A stretch of 64,000 nucleotides of DNA from contig NZ_KB911593.1 of the NCBI RefSeq assembly GCF_000383615.1, positions 87,306-151,305 on the forward strand. Reading direction: 5' to 3'. Position numbers and translations under genes: made by a program. Below the pieces are notes generated by a model. The model did no database searches. It saw only the letters and a program-made list of their open reading frames with translations, and was not told where the DNA came from. The stretch comes from Streptomyces canus 299MFChir4.1 (GTDB lineage Bacteria > Actinomycetota > Actinomycetes > Streptomycetales > Streptomycetaceae). Shown here one piece after another: positions 42,749 to 51,575 of the stretch. Positions within the stretch are counted from its first letter, which is position 1. Every line of letters begins with the position of its first letter.

Positions 42749-43867
42749 TCAGACGCCGGCGTACGAGTGCTTTCCGGAGACGAAGATGTTGACGCCGTAG
42801 TAGTTGAACAGCCAGCAGCCGAAGGCGACCATCGCCAGGTAGGCGGCCTTGCGGCCCTTCCAGCCGGCTGTGGCACGGGCGTGCAGGTAGCAGGCGTAGG
42901 CGACCCAGGTGATGAACGACCAGGTCTCCTTGGGGTCCCAGCCCCAGTAACGGCCCCACGCGTCGCCCGCCCAGATCGCGCCCGCGATGATCGTGAACGT
43001 CCACAGCGGGAAGACGGCCGCGTTGACGCGGTAGGCGAACTTGTCGAGGCTCGCGGAGGCCGGCAGCCGGTCGAGGACGGAGTTCGCGAAGCGGCCGGGC
43101 GTGCCGCCGGACGCGATCTTGTTCTCGTAGCTGTCCTTGAAGAGGTACAGGATCGTGGCGACCGCGCCGACGTAGAACACCGCACCGCAGAAGATCGCGG
43201 TGGAGACGTGGATGTACAGCCAGTACGAGTGAAGGGCGGGAACCAACTGGTCGCTGGCGGTGTACAAGACGGTGACGGCGAGGCCGAGATCGAGGAGGAC
43301 CGTGGTGATCAGGAACAGCCCGAGCCAGCGCACGTTCTTCTTCAGGGCCAGCAGCCCCAGGTACACGGCGACGGCCACCGTGGAGAAGGTGATGTTGAAC
43401 TCGTACATGTTGCCCCAGGGCGCCCGCTCCACCGAGGCGGCGCGGGCGACGACCCCGCCGAGCTCGATGAGGAAGGCGAGCACCGTGAGGGAGATGGCGA
43501 TACGCCCGTAGAGGTCGCCCTGCGCGTCCCCGCCGTGCGCCCCGGGCCCGTCGGGCACGTCGCGCGACCCCGCCGCCGACCGCACCACGACCTGCGGCCG
43601 CTCCAGTACGGCGGTGCTGCCGCCCTGGTTCACGGTGACGGCCGGCGCCTTCCCCTGGGCCTTGGCCTGGGCCTTGGCCTTCGCGTCGGCGGTGAGCGCG
43701 GCGGCGGTGCGGCCGACCTTGCTGCGGCTGCCGAGGAGCCATTCGGCGATGTACGCGAAGAAGGCCAGGGTGTAGACGGCCATCGCGGAGTAGATCAGCG
43801 TGTTGCTGATGTTGGCGAGGTGCTCGTTGGTGGCGGTGGCCAACTCGGTTGCGGCGGCGAGAGTCAC
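42749..43867 (-). CDS. ccsB: Cytochrome c biogenesis protein CcsB/ResC
   Basis: A 372-residue polytopic protein of the CcsA/ResC family. The Trp-rich haem-handling segment is WGRYWGWDPKETWSFITW (WWD domain). With ResB it carries haem across the membrane and joins it to apocytochrome c (System II). A linker after the first helix (about 45-125) is Lys/Ala-rich. Overlaps the resB stop by 4 bases. Last gene of the resA-ccdA-resB-ccsB set. Confidence 0.93.
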   Translation of the reverse strand: MTLAAATELATATNEHLANISNTLIYSAMAVYTLAFFAYIAEWLLGSRSKVGRTAAALTADAKAKAQAKAQGKAPAVTVNQGGSTAVLERPQVVVRSAAGSRDVPDGPGAHGGDAQGDLYGRIAISLTVLAFLIELGGVVARAASVERAPWGNMYEFNITFSTVAVAVYLGLLALKKNVRWLGLFLITTVLLDLGLAVTVLYTASDQLVPALHSYWLYIHVSTAIFCGAVFYVGAVATILYLFKDSYENKIASGGTPGRFANSVLDRLPASASLDKFAYRVNAAVFPLWTFTIIAGAIWAGDAWGRYWGWDPKETWSFITWVAYACYLHARATAGWKGRKAAYLAMVAFGCWLFNYYGVNIFVSGKHSYAGV

Positions 43868-45645
43868 TTCTCAGGCCTTTCGGCAGGGACGACTTGAGGG
43901 TCGGGGGTGGTTGGCTCGGTGCTCGGCTCCAAGGCGGGGTCGGCAACCGGGGACTGTGCGGGGCGCTGAGCGTCGGGCGGCTCGTCGGGGGCGGCGTCGC
44001 GGTCGGGCACCCCCGGCGCCTGGTCGTAGAGAACCCCCGCCAGTTCGCCCAGTTCCTCCGGCAGCTTCGCCGACTCGCTGCGGCCGAGGCCGGCCATCTC
44101 GACGACCGTCGTGCCGTCGGCGCCGCGCACCGCCCGCACCCACACCCGGCGGCGCTGGATGAACAGGGACGCGGCGAGGCCGAAGATCGCGGTGAGGGCG
44201 CCGGCGAGGGCCCACCCGCTGGCGGGCTGCTGGACGACCTGGAAGTTCGCCCACTGCTTGGTGCCCTCGTAGGTCACCGAGCCGGCGCCGTTCGGGAGCT
44301 TCATGGTCTGGCCGGGCTTCAGGTTCTCCCTGAGCTCCTGGCCCTTGGCGTCCTTGAAGTCCTTCACATGCGACTTGTCGAGCTGGTACACGCTCTGCGG
44401 GATGCCCGAGTCGACACCGAGGTCGCCGTGGTACGGCGTGAGGTTGAGCACCGGGTTGTTCAGCGCGGGGAAGGTGGAGGCCGTCTCACTGCCCTTGGTG
44501 TAGGTCGGCAGGAAGAAGGCCGAGATGCCCAGCTGCTCGCTGACGCCCTTGGCGTTCTGGTAGCCGTCGAGGACCTTGATCACACCGGTGGAGGTGACGT
44601 TGGAGTCCAGCGGCAGCAGCGCGACCGCGTCGCGGAAGACGACGTTGCCCTTGCCGTCCCGGACGGTGATGAGGGGGGCGTATCCGTGCGCGGTGAGGTA
44701 GACCTTCGCGTCGCCGATCTCCAGCGGCTCGTTGACCTTGACGAGGGTCTTGCGCCCCTTGCCGTAGGCGCCCTCGCTGTAGGTGATGGCCGCCTGGTAG
44801 AGGCGCGGAGTGCCCTTGTTGGGGCCGTTGGTCTCGTAGGTGCCGGTGAACTTGTTCAGCCGGAAGCTGAGCGGCACCAGGTCGCCGGTGTCGAAGAGGT
44901 TCCCGGACTTGAAGTCGTCGTACTGGGTGAGGGTGTTGGAGAAGCCGTCGCCCTCGACGACCAGCTTGTTGCCCTCGGACTTGAAGAGCTGGCCCCAGGC
45001 GAAGGCGGTCAGCAGCACGATCAGCGCGATGTGGAAGGCGAGGTTGCCGACCTCGCGCACATAGCCCTTCTCCCCGGCGACGTTGTCACCGGCGAGGTGG
45101 GCGCGAAAGCGCCGCTTCCGCAGCAGGGCGAGCGCGGCCTCGCGGACCTGCTCGGGCTCGGCCGCGGTGCGCCAGGTGGTGTAGGCGGGCAGCCGGGTCA
45201 GCCGCTTCGGGGCGCCCGGCGGCCGGCTGCGCAGCTGCCCGACGAACTGCCAGGTGCGGGGCACGATGCAGCCGACGAGGGAGACGAACAGCAGGATGTA
45301 GATCGCGGAGAACCACACCGAGCTGTAGACGTGGAAGAGGCCGAGCTTGTCGTAGACGTCCCCGAGGGTGGGGTTGTTCTTGACGAAGTCGGCGACCTTC
45401 GTGGCGTCGGTCCCGGACTGCGGGATCAGCGAGCCGGGGATCGCGCCGAGGGCCACCAGCAGGAGCAGCAGCAGCGCGACCCGCATCGAGGTCAGCTGGC
45501 GCCAGAACCAGCGGGCCCAGCCGACGACCCCCAGGGCGGGCACGCTCAGGCTCTCCGTGGGCGCGGTGGACAGCTGGGAGCCGGCGGCACCGAGGTCCTG
45601 GTCGCCGACGGAGGCGTCGGGGGTGGCGGGTGTGGTCTTGCTCAT
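43864..45645 (-). CDS. resB: Cytochrome c biogenesis protein ResB/Ccs1
   Basis: A 593-residue protein with about four membrane segments and a large outside domain typical for ResB (GYVREVGNLAFHIALIVLL carries a conserved His region). The C-terminal ~90 residues after the last helix are Pro/Asp-rich. It forms the haem lyase with CcsB. Three bases separate it from ccdA upstream and 4 overlap with ccsB downstream. Confidence 0.93.
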   Translation of the reverse strand: MSKTTPATPDASVGDQDLGAAGSQLSTAPTESLSVPALGVVGWARWFWRQLTSMRVALLLLLLVALGAIPGSLIPQSGTDATKVADFVKNNPTLGDVYDKLGLFHVYSSVWFSAIYILLFVSLVGCIVPRTWQFVGQLRSRPPGAPKRLTRLPAYTTWRTAAEPEQVREAALALLRKRRFRAHLAGDNVAGEKGYVREVGNLAFHIALIVLLTAFAWGQLFKSEGNKLVVEGDGFSNTLTQYDDFKSGNLFDTGDLVPLSFRLNKFTGTYETNGPNKGTPRLYQAAITYSEGAYGKGRKTLVKVNEPLEIGDAKVYLTAHGYAPLITVRDGKGNVVFRDAVALLPLDSNVTSTGVIKVLDGYQNAKGVSEQLGISAFFLPTYTKGSETASTFPALNNPVLNLTPYHGDLGVDSGIPQSVYQLDKSHVKDFKDAKGQELRENLKPGQTMKLPNGAGSVTYEGTKQWANFQVVQQPASGWALAGALTAIFGLAASLFIQRRRVWVRAVRGADGTTVVEMAGLGRSESAKLPEELGELAGVLYDQAPGVPDRDAAPDEPPDAQRPAQSPVADPALEPSTEPTTPDPQVVPAERPEK

Positions 45646-45648
45646 GGA

Positions 45649-46422
45649 TCAGATCCCCACAGTGAAGCCGGCGGACCAGGACTGGACGTCCTGCACAAGG
45701 CGGTCCCACGCGCCGGTCAGCAGCAGCAGCCCGGTCACGATCATCATGGTGCCGCCGATGCGCATGACCCAGACGTAGTGGCGCTTGACCCAGCCGAAGG
45801 CGCCGAGCGCCTTGCGGAAGGCGACCGCGGCGAGCACGAAGGGCACCCCGAGGCCGAGGCAGTAGGCGACGGTCAGTATGGCACCGCGGCCGGCGCTGCC
45901 CTGCTGGGAGGACAGGGCGATCACCGAGGCGAGGGTCGGGCCGATGCAGGGGGTCCAGCCGATACCGAACAGCGCGCCGAGCAGCGGGGCGCCGAGCAGG
46001 CCCATCGTGGGCCTGTTGTGAAAGCGGAACTCCCGCTGGGTCATCCAGGGCATGAGGCCCATGAAGAAGACGCCCATGAGGATCATGAGCACGCCCAGCA
46101 CCTTGGACAGCACGCCCTGGTGCTCCTGGAGCGACTGGCCGAAGTAGCCGAACAGCGCCCCGCTGGAGACGAACACCGCGGTGAAGCCGAGCACGAACAG
46201 GGAGGCGCCCGCGACCATCCGGCCGCGCCGGGCCTCGGCCAGATCGGTACCGGTGACACCGGTGACGTACGACAGATAGCCGGGGACCAGCGGCAGGACG
46301 CACGGGGAGAAGAAGGAGACGAGGCCGCCGAGGACCGCGATGGGCAGGGCGACGAGCAGGGCGCCGTTGAGGACGGTGCCGTTGTAGCCCGTGTCGGCGG
46401 CGAGCGTGACGACTGCGCTCAC
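45649..46422 (-). CDS. ccdA: Cytochrome c biogenesis protein CcdA
   Basis: A 257-residue six-helix thiol transporter. The two redox Cys are seen in FFSPCVLPLVPGYLSYVTG and GIGWTPCIGPTLASV. It passes electrons from cytoplasmic thioredoxin to ResA on the outside, keeping apocytochrome Cys reduced. It is separated by 1 and 3 bases from resA and resB. Confidence 0.94.
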   Translation of the reverse strand: MSAVVTLAADTGYNGTVLNGALLVALPIAVLGGLVSFFSPCVLPLVPGYLSYVTGVTGTDLAEARRGRMVAGASLFVLGFTAVFVSSGALFGYFGQSLQEHQGVLSKVLGVLMILMGVFFMGLMPWMTQREFRFHNRPTMGLLGAPLLGALFGIGWTPCIGPTLASVIALSSQQGSAGRGAILTVAYCLGLGVPFVLAAVAFRKALGAFGWVKRHYVWVMRIGGTMMIVTGLLLLTGAWDRLVQDVQSWSAGFTVGI

Positions 46423-46423
46423 G

Positions 46424-47032
46424 TCACTTCTCCGCGAGGACCGGGTCGATCATCTTGCGCAGCTTGCTCTCGCTGAGCGCGGCCAGGGAGCGGGCGGCGA
46501 TCTTCCCGTCCCGGTCGATGACGAGCGTGGAGGGCACGGCCTGCGGGTTGAGCGTGCCCTTGGTGAAGCGGAGCATCAGCTTGCCCGTCGGGTCGTACAG
46601 GCTGGGGAAGGTGACGCCGAGGTCCTTCTCGAAGGCGCGGGCGTTCTGGGCGCTGGTGTCGCGGGTGTTGATGCCGACGAACTGCACGTCCCGGGTCTTG
46701 AGGTCCTTGTAGACCGCTTCCAGGTTGGGCGCCTCGGCCCGGCAGGGCGCGCACCAGGAGCCCCATACGTTCAGGACGACGACCTTGCCCTTGTAGTCGG
46801 CGACGTCGAGCTGTCCCCCGTCGACGGTCTTGCCGGACAGGTCGGGGGCGGTGCCGCGGTCGCCCCGGTCGGCGGTCGAGATGCCGTCCGCGCCCATGAC
46901 GAAGTTGGTGTCGCCGCCTCCGCCCGAGGTGCCGCCCGAACTGCAGGCGGACAGGGTCAGCGCTGCGGCTGCGGCCCCCGCGGTCAACAGGGTGGTACGG
47001 ACTCGGGAGCGGCTACGGCTGGCGGCACTCAT
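46424..47032 (-). CDS. resA: Thiol-disulfide oxidoreductase ResA/TlpA lipoprotein
   Basis: A 202-residue exported thioredoxin-fold protein. A signal peptide with lipobox (LTLSAC) anchors it; the redox site is WGSWCAPCRAE. TlpA/AhpC-like strands VVLNVWG and FVGINTRDT are visible. It reduces the CxxCH of apocytochrome c with electrons from CcdA. First gene of the four-gene set; a secreted deacetylase-like gene lies 66 bp upstream. Confidence 0.93.
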   Translation of the reverse strand: MSAASRSRSRVRTTLLTAGAAAAALTLSACSSGGTSGGGGDTNFVMGADGISTADRGDRGTAPDLSGKTVDGGQLDVADYKGKVVVLNVWGSWCAPCRAEAPNLEAVYKDLKTRDVQFVGINTRDTSAQNARAFEKDLGVTFPSLYDPTGKLMLRFTKGTLNPQAVPSTLVIDRDGKIAARSLAALSESKLRKMIDPVLAEK

Positions 47033-47098
47033 GTGAAAAGTTTCGCATGCCCGTTCCGGGGATCTTGGGCACCCCCCTTGCGGGCGGAAACCCGCATT

Positions 47099-48364
47099 TC
47101 AGGCAGCGTTCGACGAGGGTGTCGCGGGCGCCTTGAGGAACGAGTTCCAGCCGCCCGCCGGCTCCTGGCCGACATCGAGGGTGCGGAGTTTCGCGAGCAC
47201 CTCCGGCTTCTGTACGTCCATCCAGTCGACGAACTGCCGGAAGGAGACCATGCGGACGTCCGCGCCCTTCTCCTTCTCCCTTGCGATGTGCTTGAAGGCC
47301 TGCTCGACGGCGTCCATGTAGATGCCGCCGTTCCAGTGCTCGAAGTGGTTGCCGACGAAGAAGGGGGCGCGGTTGGTCTCGTAGGCCCGCTGAAAGCCGG
47401 AGATGTAGGCACCGGCGGACTGCTTGCGCCAGGCCGGGTAGTTGTAGGCGGGCGCGTTGGTCGAGTTGATCGACTGGTTGGCGAGCATGTTGTAGTCCAT
47501 GGACAGGACCTCGAAGCTGCGGCCGGGGAAAGGTATCTGCTGAAGCGGCAGGTCCCATATGCCGTTTTTCTTCTCGGGCCAGACCTGGCGGCCGCCGGGC
47601 GAGGAGGCGTCGTAGCGCCAGCCGAGCTCGCGGGCGGTGGGCAGCAGCTTGTCCTGGCCCAGCAGGCAGGGGGTACGGCCGCCGACGAGTTCCTTGTCGT
47701 AGTCGAAGGGCAGCGCGGGCAGGTCGGTCCAGCCGGTGTTGGTGCGCCACTCCTTGACGAAAGCTTTCGCCTGCTCGATCTCGCTCTTCCACTGCTGGGG
47801 CGTCCAGTTGCCGACGGTGCCGTAGCCCGAGCAGAAGTGGCCGTTGAAGTGGGTGCCGATCTCGTGGCCCTCGAGCCAGGCCCGGCGGACGTTGGTGAGG
47901 GTCGCCCTGACGTGCTCGTCGGTGAGGTAGCCGATGTCGGACGCGCCGCGGGGGTTGTTCGGGGGGTCGTAGAGCCGCTTCTTGGACTCGGGCAGCAGAT
48001 ACAGCCCGGACAGGAAGAAGGTCATGTGCGCGTCGTGCTGCCTGGCGAGGTCGAGAAAGCGCGGGAAGAGGCCGTTGCCGACCTCGCCGGCGCCGTCCCA
48101 GGAGAAGACGACGAACTGCGGCGGGGTCTGGCCGGGCTCCAGCGGGACGGGCTTGCCGGGCTGGTGAGGCTGCTTGCCGGTGAAGGCGGTGGAGCCGTCG
48201 CCGATGGGGCGGGCCGTGGCCTTCGGCGAGGGCTTGGGGTCCGAGGTGGTAGGGGTGTGGGTCACCCCGTCCGACCCGGTGAGGGACCCGCACCCCGACA
48301 GTCCAACGGCGGCCGCGGCCCCCGCCCCGAGTCCGAGTGCTCCCCTTCGGCTGAGAGTGGGCAT
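47099..48364 (-). CDS. Exported lipoprotein, polysaccharide deacetylase-like
   Basis: About 421 residues. The N-terminus combines a twin-arginine (LSRRGALGLGAGAAAAVGL) with a lipobox (SGCG), so it is a Tat-type lipoprotein. The body has NodB-like elements: QFVVFSWDGAGEV in place of TFDDG, MTFFLSGLYLL and HEIGTHFNGHFCSG, where two His remain. The first Asp motif is altered, so activity is doubtful. The ATG at 48364 is used; a GTG at 48382 is in frame. It lies between the cytochrome c genes and a phosphatase on the same strand. Confidence 0.75.
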   Translation of the reverse strand: MPTLSRRGALGLGAGAAAAVGLSGCGSLTGSDGVTHTPTTSDPKPSPKATARPIGDGSTAFTGKQPHQPGKPVPLEPGQTPPQFVVFSWDGAGEVGNGLFPRFLDLARQHDAHMTFFLSGLYLLPESKKRLYDPPNNPRGASDIGYLTDEHVRATLTNVRRAWLEGHEIGTHFNGHFCSGYGTVGNWTPQQWKSEIEQAKAFVKEWRTNTGWTDLPALPFDYDKELVGGRTPCLLGQDKLLPTARELGWRYDASSPGGRQVWPEKKNGIWDLPLQQIPFPGRSFEVLSMDYNMLANQSINSTNAPAYNYPAWRKQSAGAYISGFQRAYETNRAPFFVGNHFEHWNGGIYMDAVEQAFKHIAREKEKGADVRMVSFRQFVDWMDVQKPEVLAKLRTLDVGQEPAGGWNSFLKAPATPSSNAA

Positions 48365-48469
48365 GCTTCCCCGATTCGTCACGTTCCTGGGTGGTCACCC
48401 AGTCAGAGGTGACGGGGAGGCGGAAGGTTCCGGCACAATTTGCGGATTCGGTAACAGGAACGCGCCCAA

Positions 48470-48538
48470 AGGGGCGCGGGCCCGTTTCGATATGCGGCTC
48501 CGCCGCGTGGGCGCGACCAGCCACCACGGCGCCGCAGT
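48470..48538 (+). repeat. Dispersed Streptomyces-type intergenic repeat (copy 3)
   Basis: AGGGGCGCGGG, TGCGGCTCCGCCGCG, TGGGCGCGACCAGCC in the same order as at 26517-26583. Lies between two minus-strand genes (phosphatase and lipoprotein). Confidence 0.8.
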
Positions 48539-48551
48539 CCCCCACGAACCA

Positions 48552-49241
48552 CTACGCCCCAAAAGCCTTGGACTTACCCTTCACAGGCTTGGCACCAGCC
48601 CGCAGATGAACCGGCACAAGATCGATCGCCGGCTCGGAGTACCCCACGGACACGATCCGGTCCCCCTGATACGTGAAGGACGTCAAGGACGCCAGCGTGC
48701 ACTGCCGCTTGCGCGGATCGTGCCACAGCCGCCGCTTCTCGACGTACGAGCGCACGATCCAGATCGGCAGCTGATGGCTCACCAGGACGGCCTCGTGTCC
48801 GCGCGCCCGGTCCCGGGCCGCGTCCAGCGCGCCCTTCATCCGGACGACCTGGTCGACGTACGGCTCGCCCCAGGACGGCTTGAACGGGTTGACGAGGTGC
48901 TTCCAGTTCTCCGGGTTCTTCAGCGCCCCGTCGCCCACGCCGAAGGTCTTGCCCTGGAAGACGTTCTCGGCCTCGATGAGCCGCTCGTCGGTCGCGAGGT
49001 CGAGGCCGTGCGCCTTGGCGATCGGCGTGGCGGTCTCCTGCGCCCGCTCCAGCGGGGAGGCGCAGACGTAGGTGACGTCCCGGGAGGCGAGGTGCTCGGC
49101 GACCCGGTCGGCCATCTGCCGACCGAGCTCGGAGAGGTGGTAGCCGGCGAGACGGCCGTACAGGACCCCGTCGGGGTTGGCGACCTCGCCGTGCCGCATG
49201 AGGTGGACGACGGTGATGTCGCTGTTGTTCGGGGTGCTCAT
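48552..49241 (-). CDS. Histidine phosphatase family protein (phosphoglycerate mutase-like)
   Basis: A 229-residue member of the histidine phosphatase superfamily. The catalytic RHG is in VVHLMRHGEV, and the second His in VLVSHQLPIWIV; Arg and Glu of the phosphate pocket are present (ASPLERAQETA, Glu in AENVFQGK). The substrate is not evident. The ATG at 49241 overlaps the hemL stop by 4 bases, so it is coupled to tetrapyrrole synthesis genes, as is usual in Streptomyces. Confidence 0.88.
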   Translation of the reverse strand: MSTPNNSDITVVHLMRHGEVANPDGVLYGRLAGYHLSELGRQMADRVAEHLASRDVTYVCASPLERAQETATPIAKAHGLDLATDERLIEAENVFQGKTFGVGDGALKNPENWKHLVNPFKPSWGEPYVDQVVRMKGALDAARDRARGHEAVLVSHQLPIWIVRSYVEKRRLWHDPRKRQCTLASLTSFTYQGDRIVSVGYSEPAIDLVPVHLRAGAKPVKGKSKAFGA

Positions 49242-50557
49242 GCTGCCGTGGCCTCCGCCGCCGCTCGGGCCGCCGCCGGAAGGGCGTCGGCGATCCGCTG
49301 AACCGCCTGCTCGTCGTGTGCCGTGGAGACGAACCACGACTCGAAGGAGGACGGCGGCAGGTAGACGCCGTTCTCCAGAAGGGAGTGGAAGAAGGCGGTG
49401 AAGCGGAAGGACTCCTGCGCCTTGGCGTCCTCGTAGCTGCGCACCGGCCGGTCGGTGAAGAACACCGAGAACATGTTGGAGGCGTTCTGCACGGTGTGCG
49501 CGACGCCTTCCTTGCCGAGCGCCTCGGAGACCAGCGACTGGATCTGCTCGGAGACGGCGTCGACCTTGACGTAGGCCGCGTCGTCGAGCAGTCGCAGCTG
49601 GGCGAGTCCCGCGGCGGTGGCGACCGGGTTCCCGGAGAGGGTGCCGGCCTGGTAGACGGGCCCGGCGGGAGCGAGGTGGGCCATGACGTCCGCGCGGCCC
49701 CCGAAGGCGGCGGCGGGGAATCCGCCGCCCATGACCTTCCCGAAGGTCATGAGATCGGGGCGGACCCCGTCGATGCCGTACCAACCGCTCCGGCTGGTCC
49801 TGAACCCGGTCATGACCTCGTCGGAGATGTAGAGGGCGCCGTTCTGCGCGCAGGCGTCCTTGAGCCCCTGGTTGAACCCGGGCAGGGGCGGCACGACACC
49901 CATGTTGCCGGGCGAGGCCTCGGTGATGACACAGGCGATCTCGCCGGGGTGCCGGTGGAAGGCCTCGTGGACGGCTTCGAGATCGTTGTACGGCAGCACG
50001 ATCGTGTCGCCGGCCTGGGCACCGGTGACGCCGGGGGTGTCCGGCAGCGCGAAGGTGGCCACTCCGCTGCCCGCCGCGGCGAGCAGCGAGTCGACGTGAC
50101 CGTGGTAACACCCGGCGAACTTGATGACCTTGGTGCGCCGGGTGAAGCCGCGGGCGAGCCGGATCGCGGACATGGTGGCCTCGGTCCCGCTGGAGACGAG
50201 CCGTACCTGGTCGACGGGCTCGACCCGGGCGACGATCTCCTCGGCGAGCGCGACCTCCCCCTCGCCGGGGGTGCCGAAGGAGGTGCCCTTCGACACCGCC
50301 TCCTGGACGGCCGCGATCACCTCGGGGTGCGAGTGCCCGAGGATCATGGGACCCCAGGAGCAGACGAGGTCGACGTACTCCCGCCCGTCGGCGTCGGTCA
50401 GATAGGGCCCGGTGCCGGACACCATGAAGCGGGGGGTGCCGCCCACGGCTCGGAAGGCACGGACCGGGGAGTTCACGCCGCCGGGCGTGACGGCGGACGC
50501 GCGGTCGAACAGGGCCTGCGAGACAGGCGCCTCGTATGAATAGGGCAATTCACTCAT
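49238..50557 (-). CDS. hemL: Glutamate-1-semialdehyde 2,1-aminomutase
   Basis: A 439-residue PLP enzyme that turns glutamate-1-semialdehyde into 5-aminolevulinate in the C5 haem pathway. The PLP Lys is in LMTFGKVMGGGFPAAAFGG; ALFDRASAVTPGGVNSPVRAF and GAEATMSAIRLAR-like stretches (SSGTEATMSAIRLARG) are characteristic. Being next to cytochrome c assembly genes links haem supply with haem use. Long upstream gap (519 bp) contains its promoter. Confidence 0.95.
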   Translation of the reverse strand: MSELPYSYEAPVSQALFDRASAVTPGGVNSPVRAFRAVGGTPRFMVSGTGPYLTDADGREYVDLVCSWGPMILGHSHPEVIAAVQEAVSKGTSFGTPGEGEVALAEEIVARVEPVDQVRLVSSGTEATMSAIRLARGFTRRTKVIKFAGCYHGHVDSLLAAAGSGVATFALPDTPGVTGAQAGDTIVLPYNDLEAVHEAFHRHPGEIACVITEASPGNMGVVPPLPGFNQGLKDACAQNGALYISDEVMTGFRTSRSGWYGIDGVRPDLMTFGKVMGGGFPAAAFGGRADVMAHLAPAGPVYQAGTLSGNPVATAAGLAQLRLLDDAAYVKVDAVSEQIQSLVSEALGKEGVAHTVQNASNMFSVFFTDRPVRSYEDAKAQESFRFTAFFHSLLENGVYLPPSSFESWFVSTAHDEQAVQRIADALPAAARAAAEATAA

Positions 50558-51076
50558 ATCCTGCGACTACTCCGACCTTCTCCGGTTTGTTCGGCTTTCT
50601 CGGACTCCGTTGCCGGTGACTACCTCAGGGTAGGCCAGCCCTCGAAAGCCCCCGGCGCCCCACGATCTGCGAAACTGGATGCAGATACACACAGCTCACG
50701 GAGACGACGGCACGGAGCCGTCTGTTCAGAGGCTGCGAAGATCCTGCGGACAGGTGTTTCAACGCACGTTTCGGCGGGCGGCCGTGGGGGAGGTCACTGA
50801 CACGATGATCGGGTTGCGCGGCGGGGCCTGCGCGTCCTAGAAAAGCAGTCGGGTGGAGATATGCATCGCGGTGGCGGACTGGGCGAGGGGACTGATGACC
50901 TGGGTCCTCGACGTGCCCGGCGGGGAAGGCACCGGCGCGAGGCGGAGGAAGCGGCCGAGACACGTCAGGGACGCAGTGCCTCGGGCACCCCGGATGAGTC
51001 GGAACGCGACGAACGACGTATCGAACGTCGGATCGATCCGTTGAGGGCGGGAAGCAGGAATGGTGGTCGGGTGGGG
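50558..51076. other. Divergent intergenic region
   Basis: About 519 bp between hemL and the 143-residue protein gene. An in-frame extension of the latter back to ATG 50861 exists, but its codons have a much lower third-position GC than the part after 51077, so I leave it non-coding. No tRNA or clear hairpin terminator was found; promoters for both genes must lie here. Confidence 0.5.
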
Positions 51077-51508
51077 GTGACGTACAAGTACTTCGGCGCG
51101 CCCGACGGCGCGACCGCGGCCCGTGTCCCGATCTCGATGCGCCCCGAGGAACTCGGCGGCGACGAGCTCGGCATGAACGGCATGTTCACCAAGATCAAGC
51201 CGGAGACCATGGCGGCCATGGTCCTCACCGGCATCGAAGGCGTCCCCCTCCACAAGGTCCCCCCGCTCGAACTGGTCGTCCTGCACCCCGACTACGCGGT
51301 GGTCAAGCTCCCCATGACGGTCGTGGACCCCCTGCGCGGCATAGGCGAGGAAGCGGTCGGCGCGGCGGCGTTCATCTGGTCGACGGTCCCGGACCGGGGC
51401 GGCCCGCGGGACGCGTTCAACGTGTACCAACTGCTGCACGAGTGGCAGGACTTCTCGCATCGGCTGCATGAGGCGGGGCATCAGCCGTATTGCCTTGTGT
51501 GGCCCTGA
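51077..51508 (+). CDS. Conserved hypothetical protein
   Basis: About 143 residues. Strong coding bias begins at the GTG 51077 (VTYKYFGAPDGATAARVPI). No family is recognised; the body is compact with KVPPLELVVLHPDYAVVKL and a C-terminal LLHEWQDFSHRLHEAGH helix. It is the last core gene before the integrase. A UUCG-looped terminator follows directly, so the element has inserted behind this gene without breaking it. Confidence 0.72.
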   Translation: MTYKYFGAPDGATAARVPISMRPEELGGDELGMNGMFTKIKPETMAAMVLTGIEGVPLHKVPPLELVVLHPDYAVVKLPMTVVDPLRGIGEEAVGAAAFIWSTVPDRGGPRDAFNVYQLLHEWQDFSHRLHEAGHQPYCLVWP

Positions 51509-51528
51509 GCTGGGGTTTCGCGCGATTC

Positions 51529-51556
51529 GGGCGGGGTCTTCGGACCTCGCCCTTTT
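51529..51556 (+). terminator. Terminator with UUCG loop
   Basis: GGGCGGGGTC (51529-51538) pairs with GACCTCGCCC (51543-51552), one G-T wobble, around a TTCG loop and followed by TTTT. It ends the 143-residue protein gene and may also stop read-out of the integrase, whose stop is at 51576. Confidence 0.85.
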
Positions 51557-51575
51557 GGGTGCCGGAGAGGGGCCA

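Noticed and set aside
50861..51076. N-terminal extension of the 143-residue protein back to ATG 50861
   Set aside because: Third-position GC is much lower here than after 51077, and GGAG is only two bases from that ATG.
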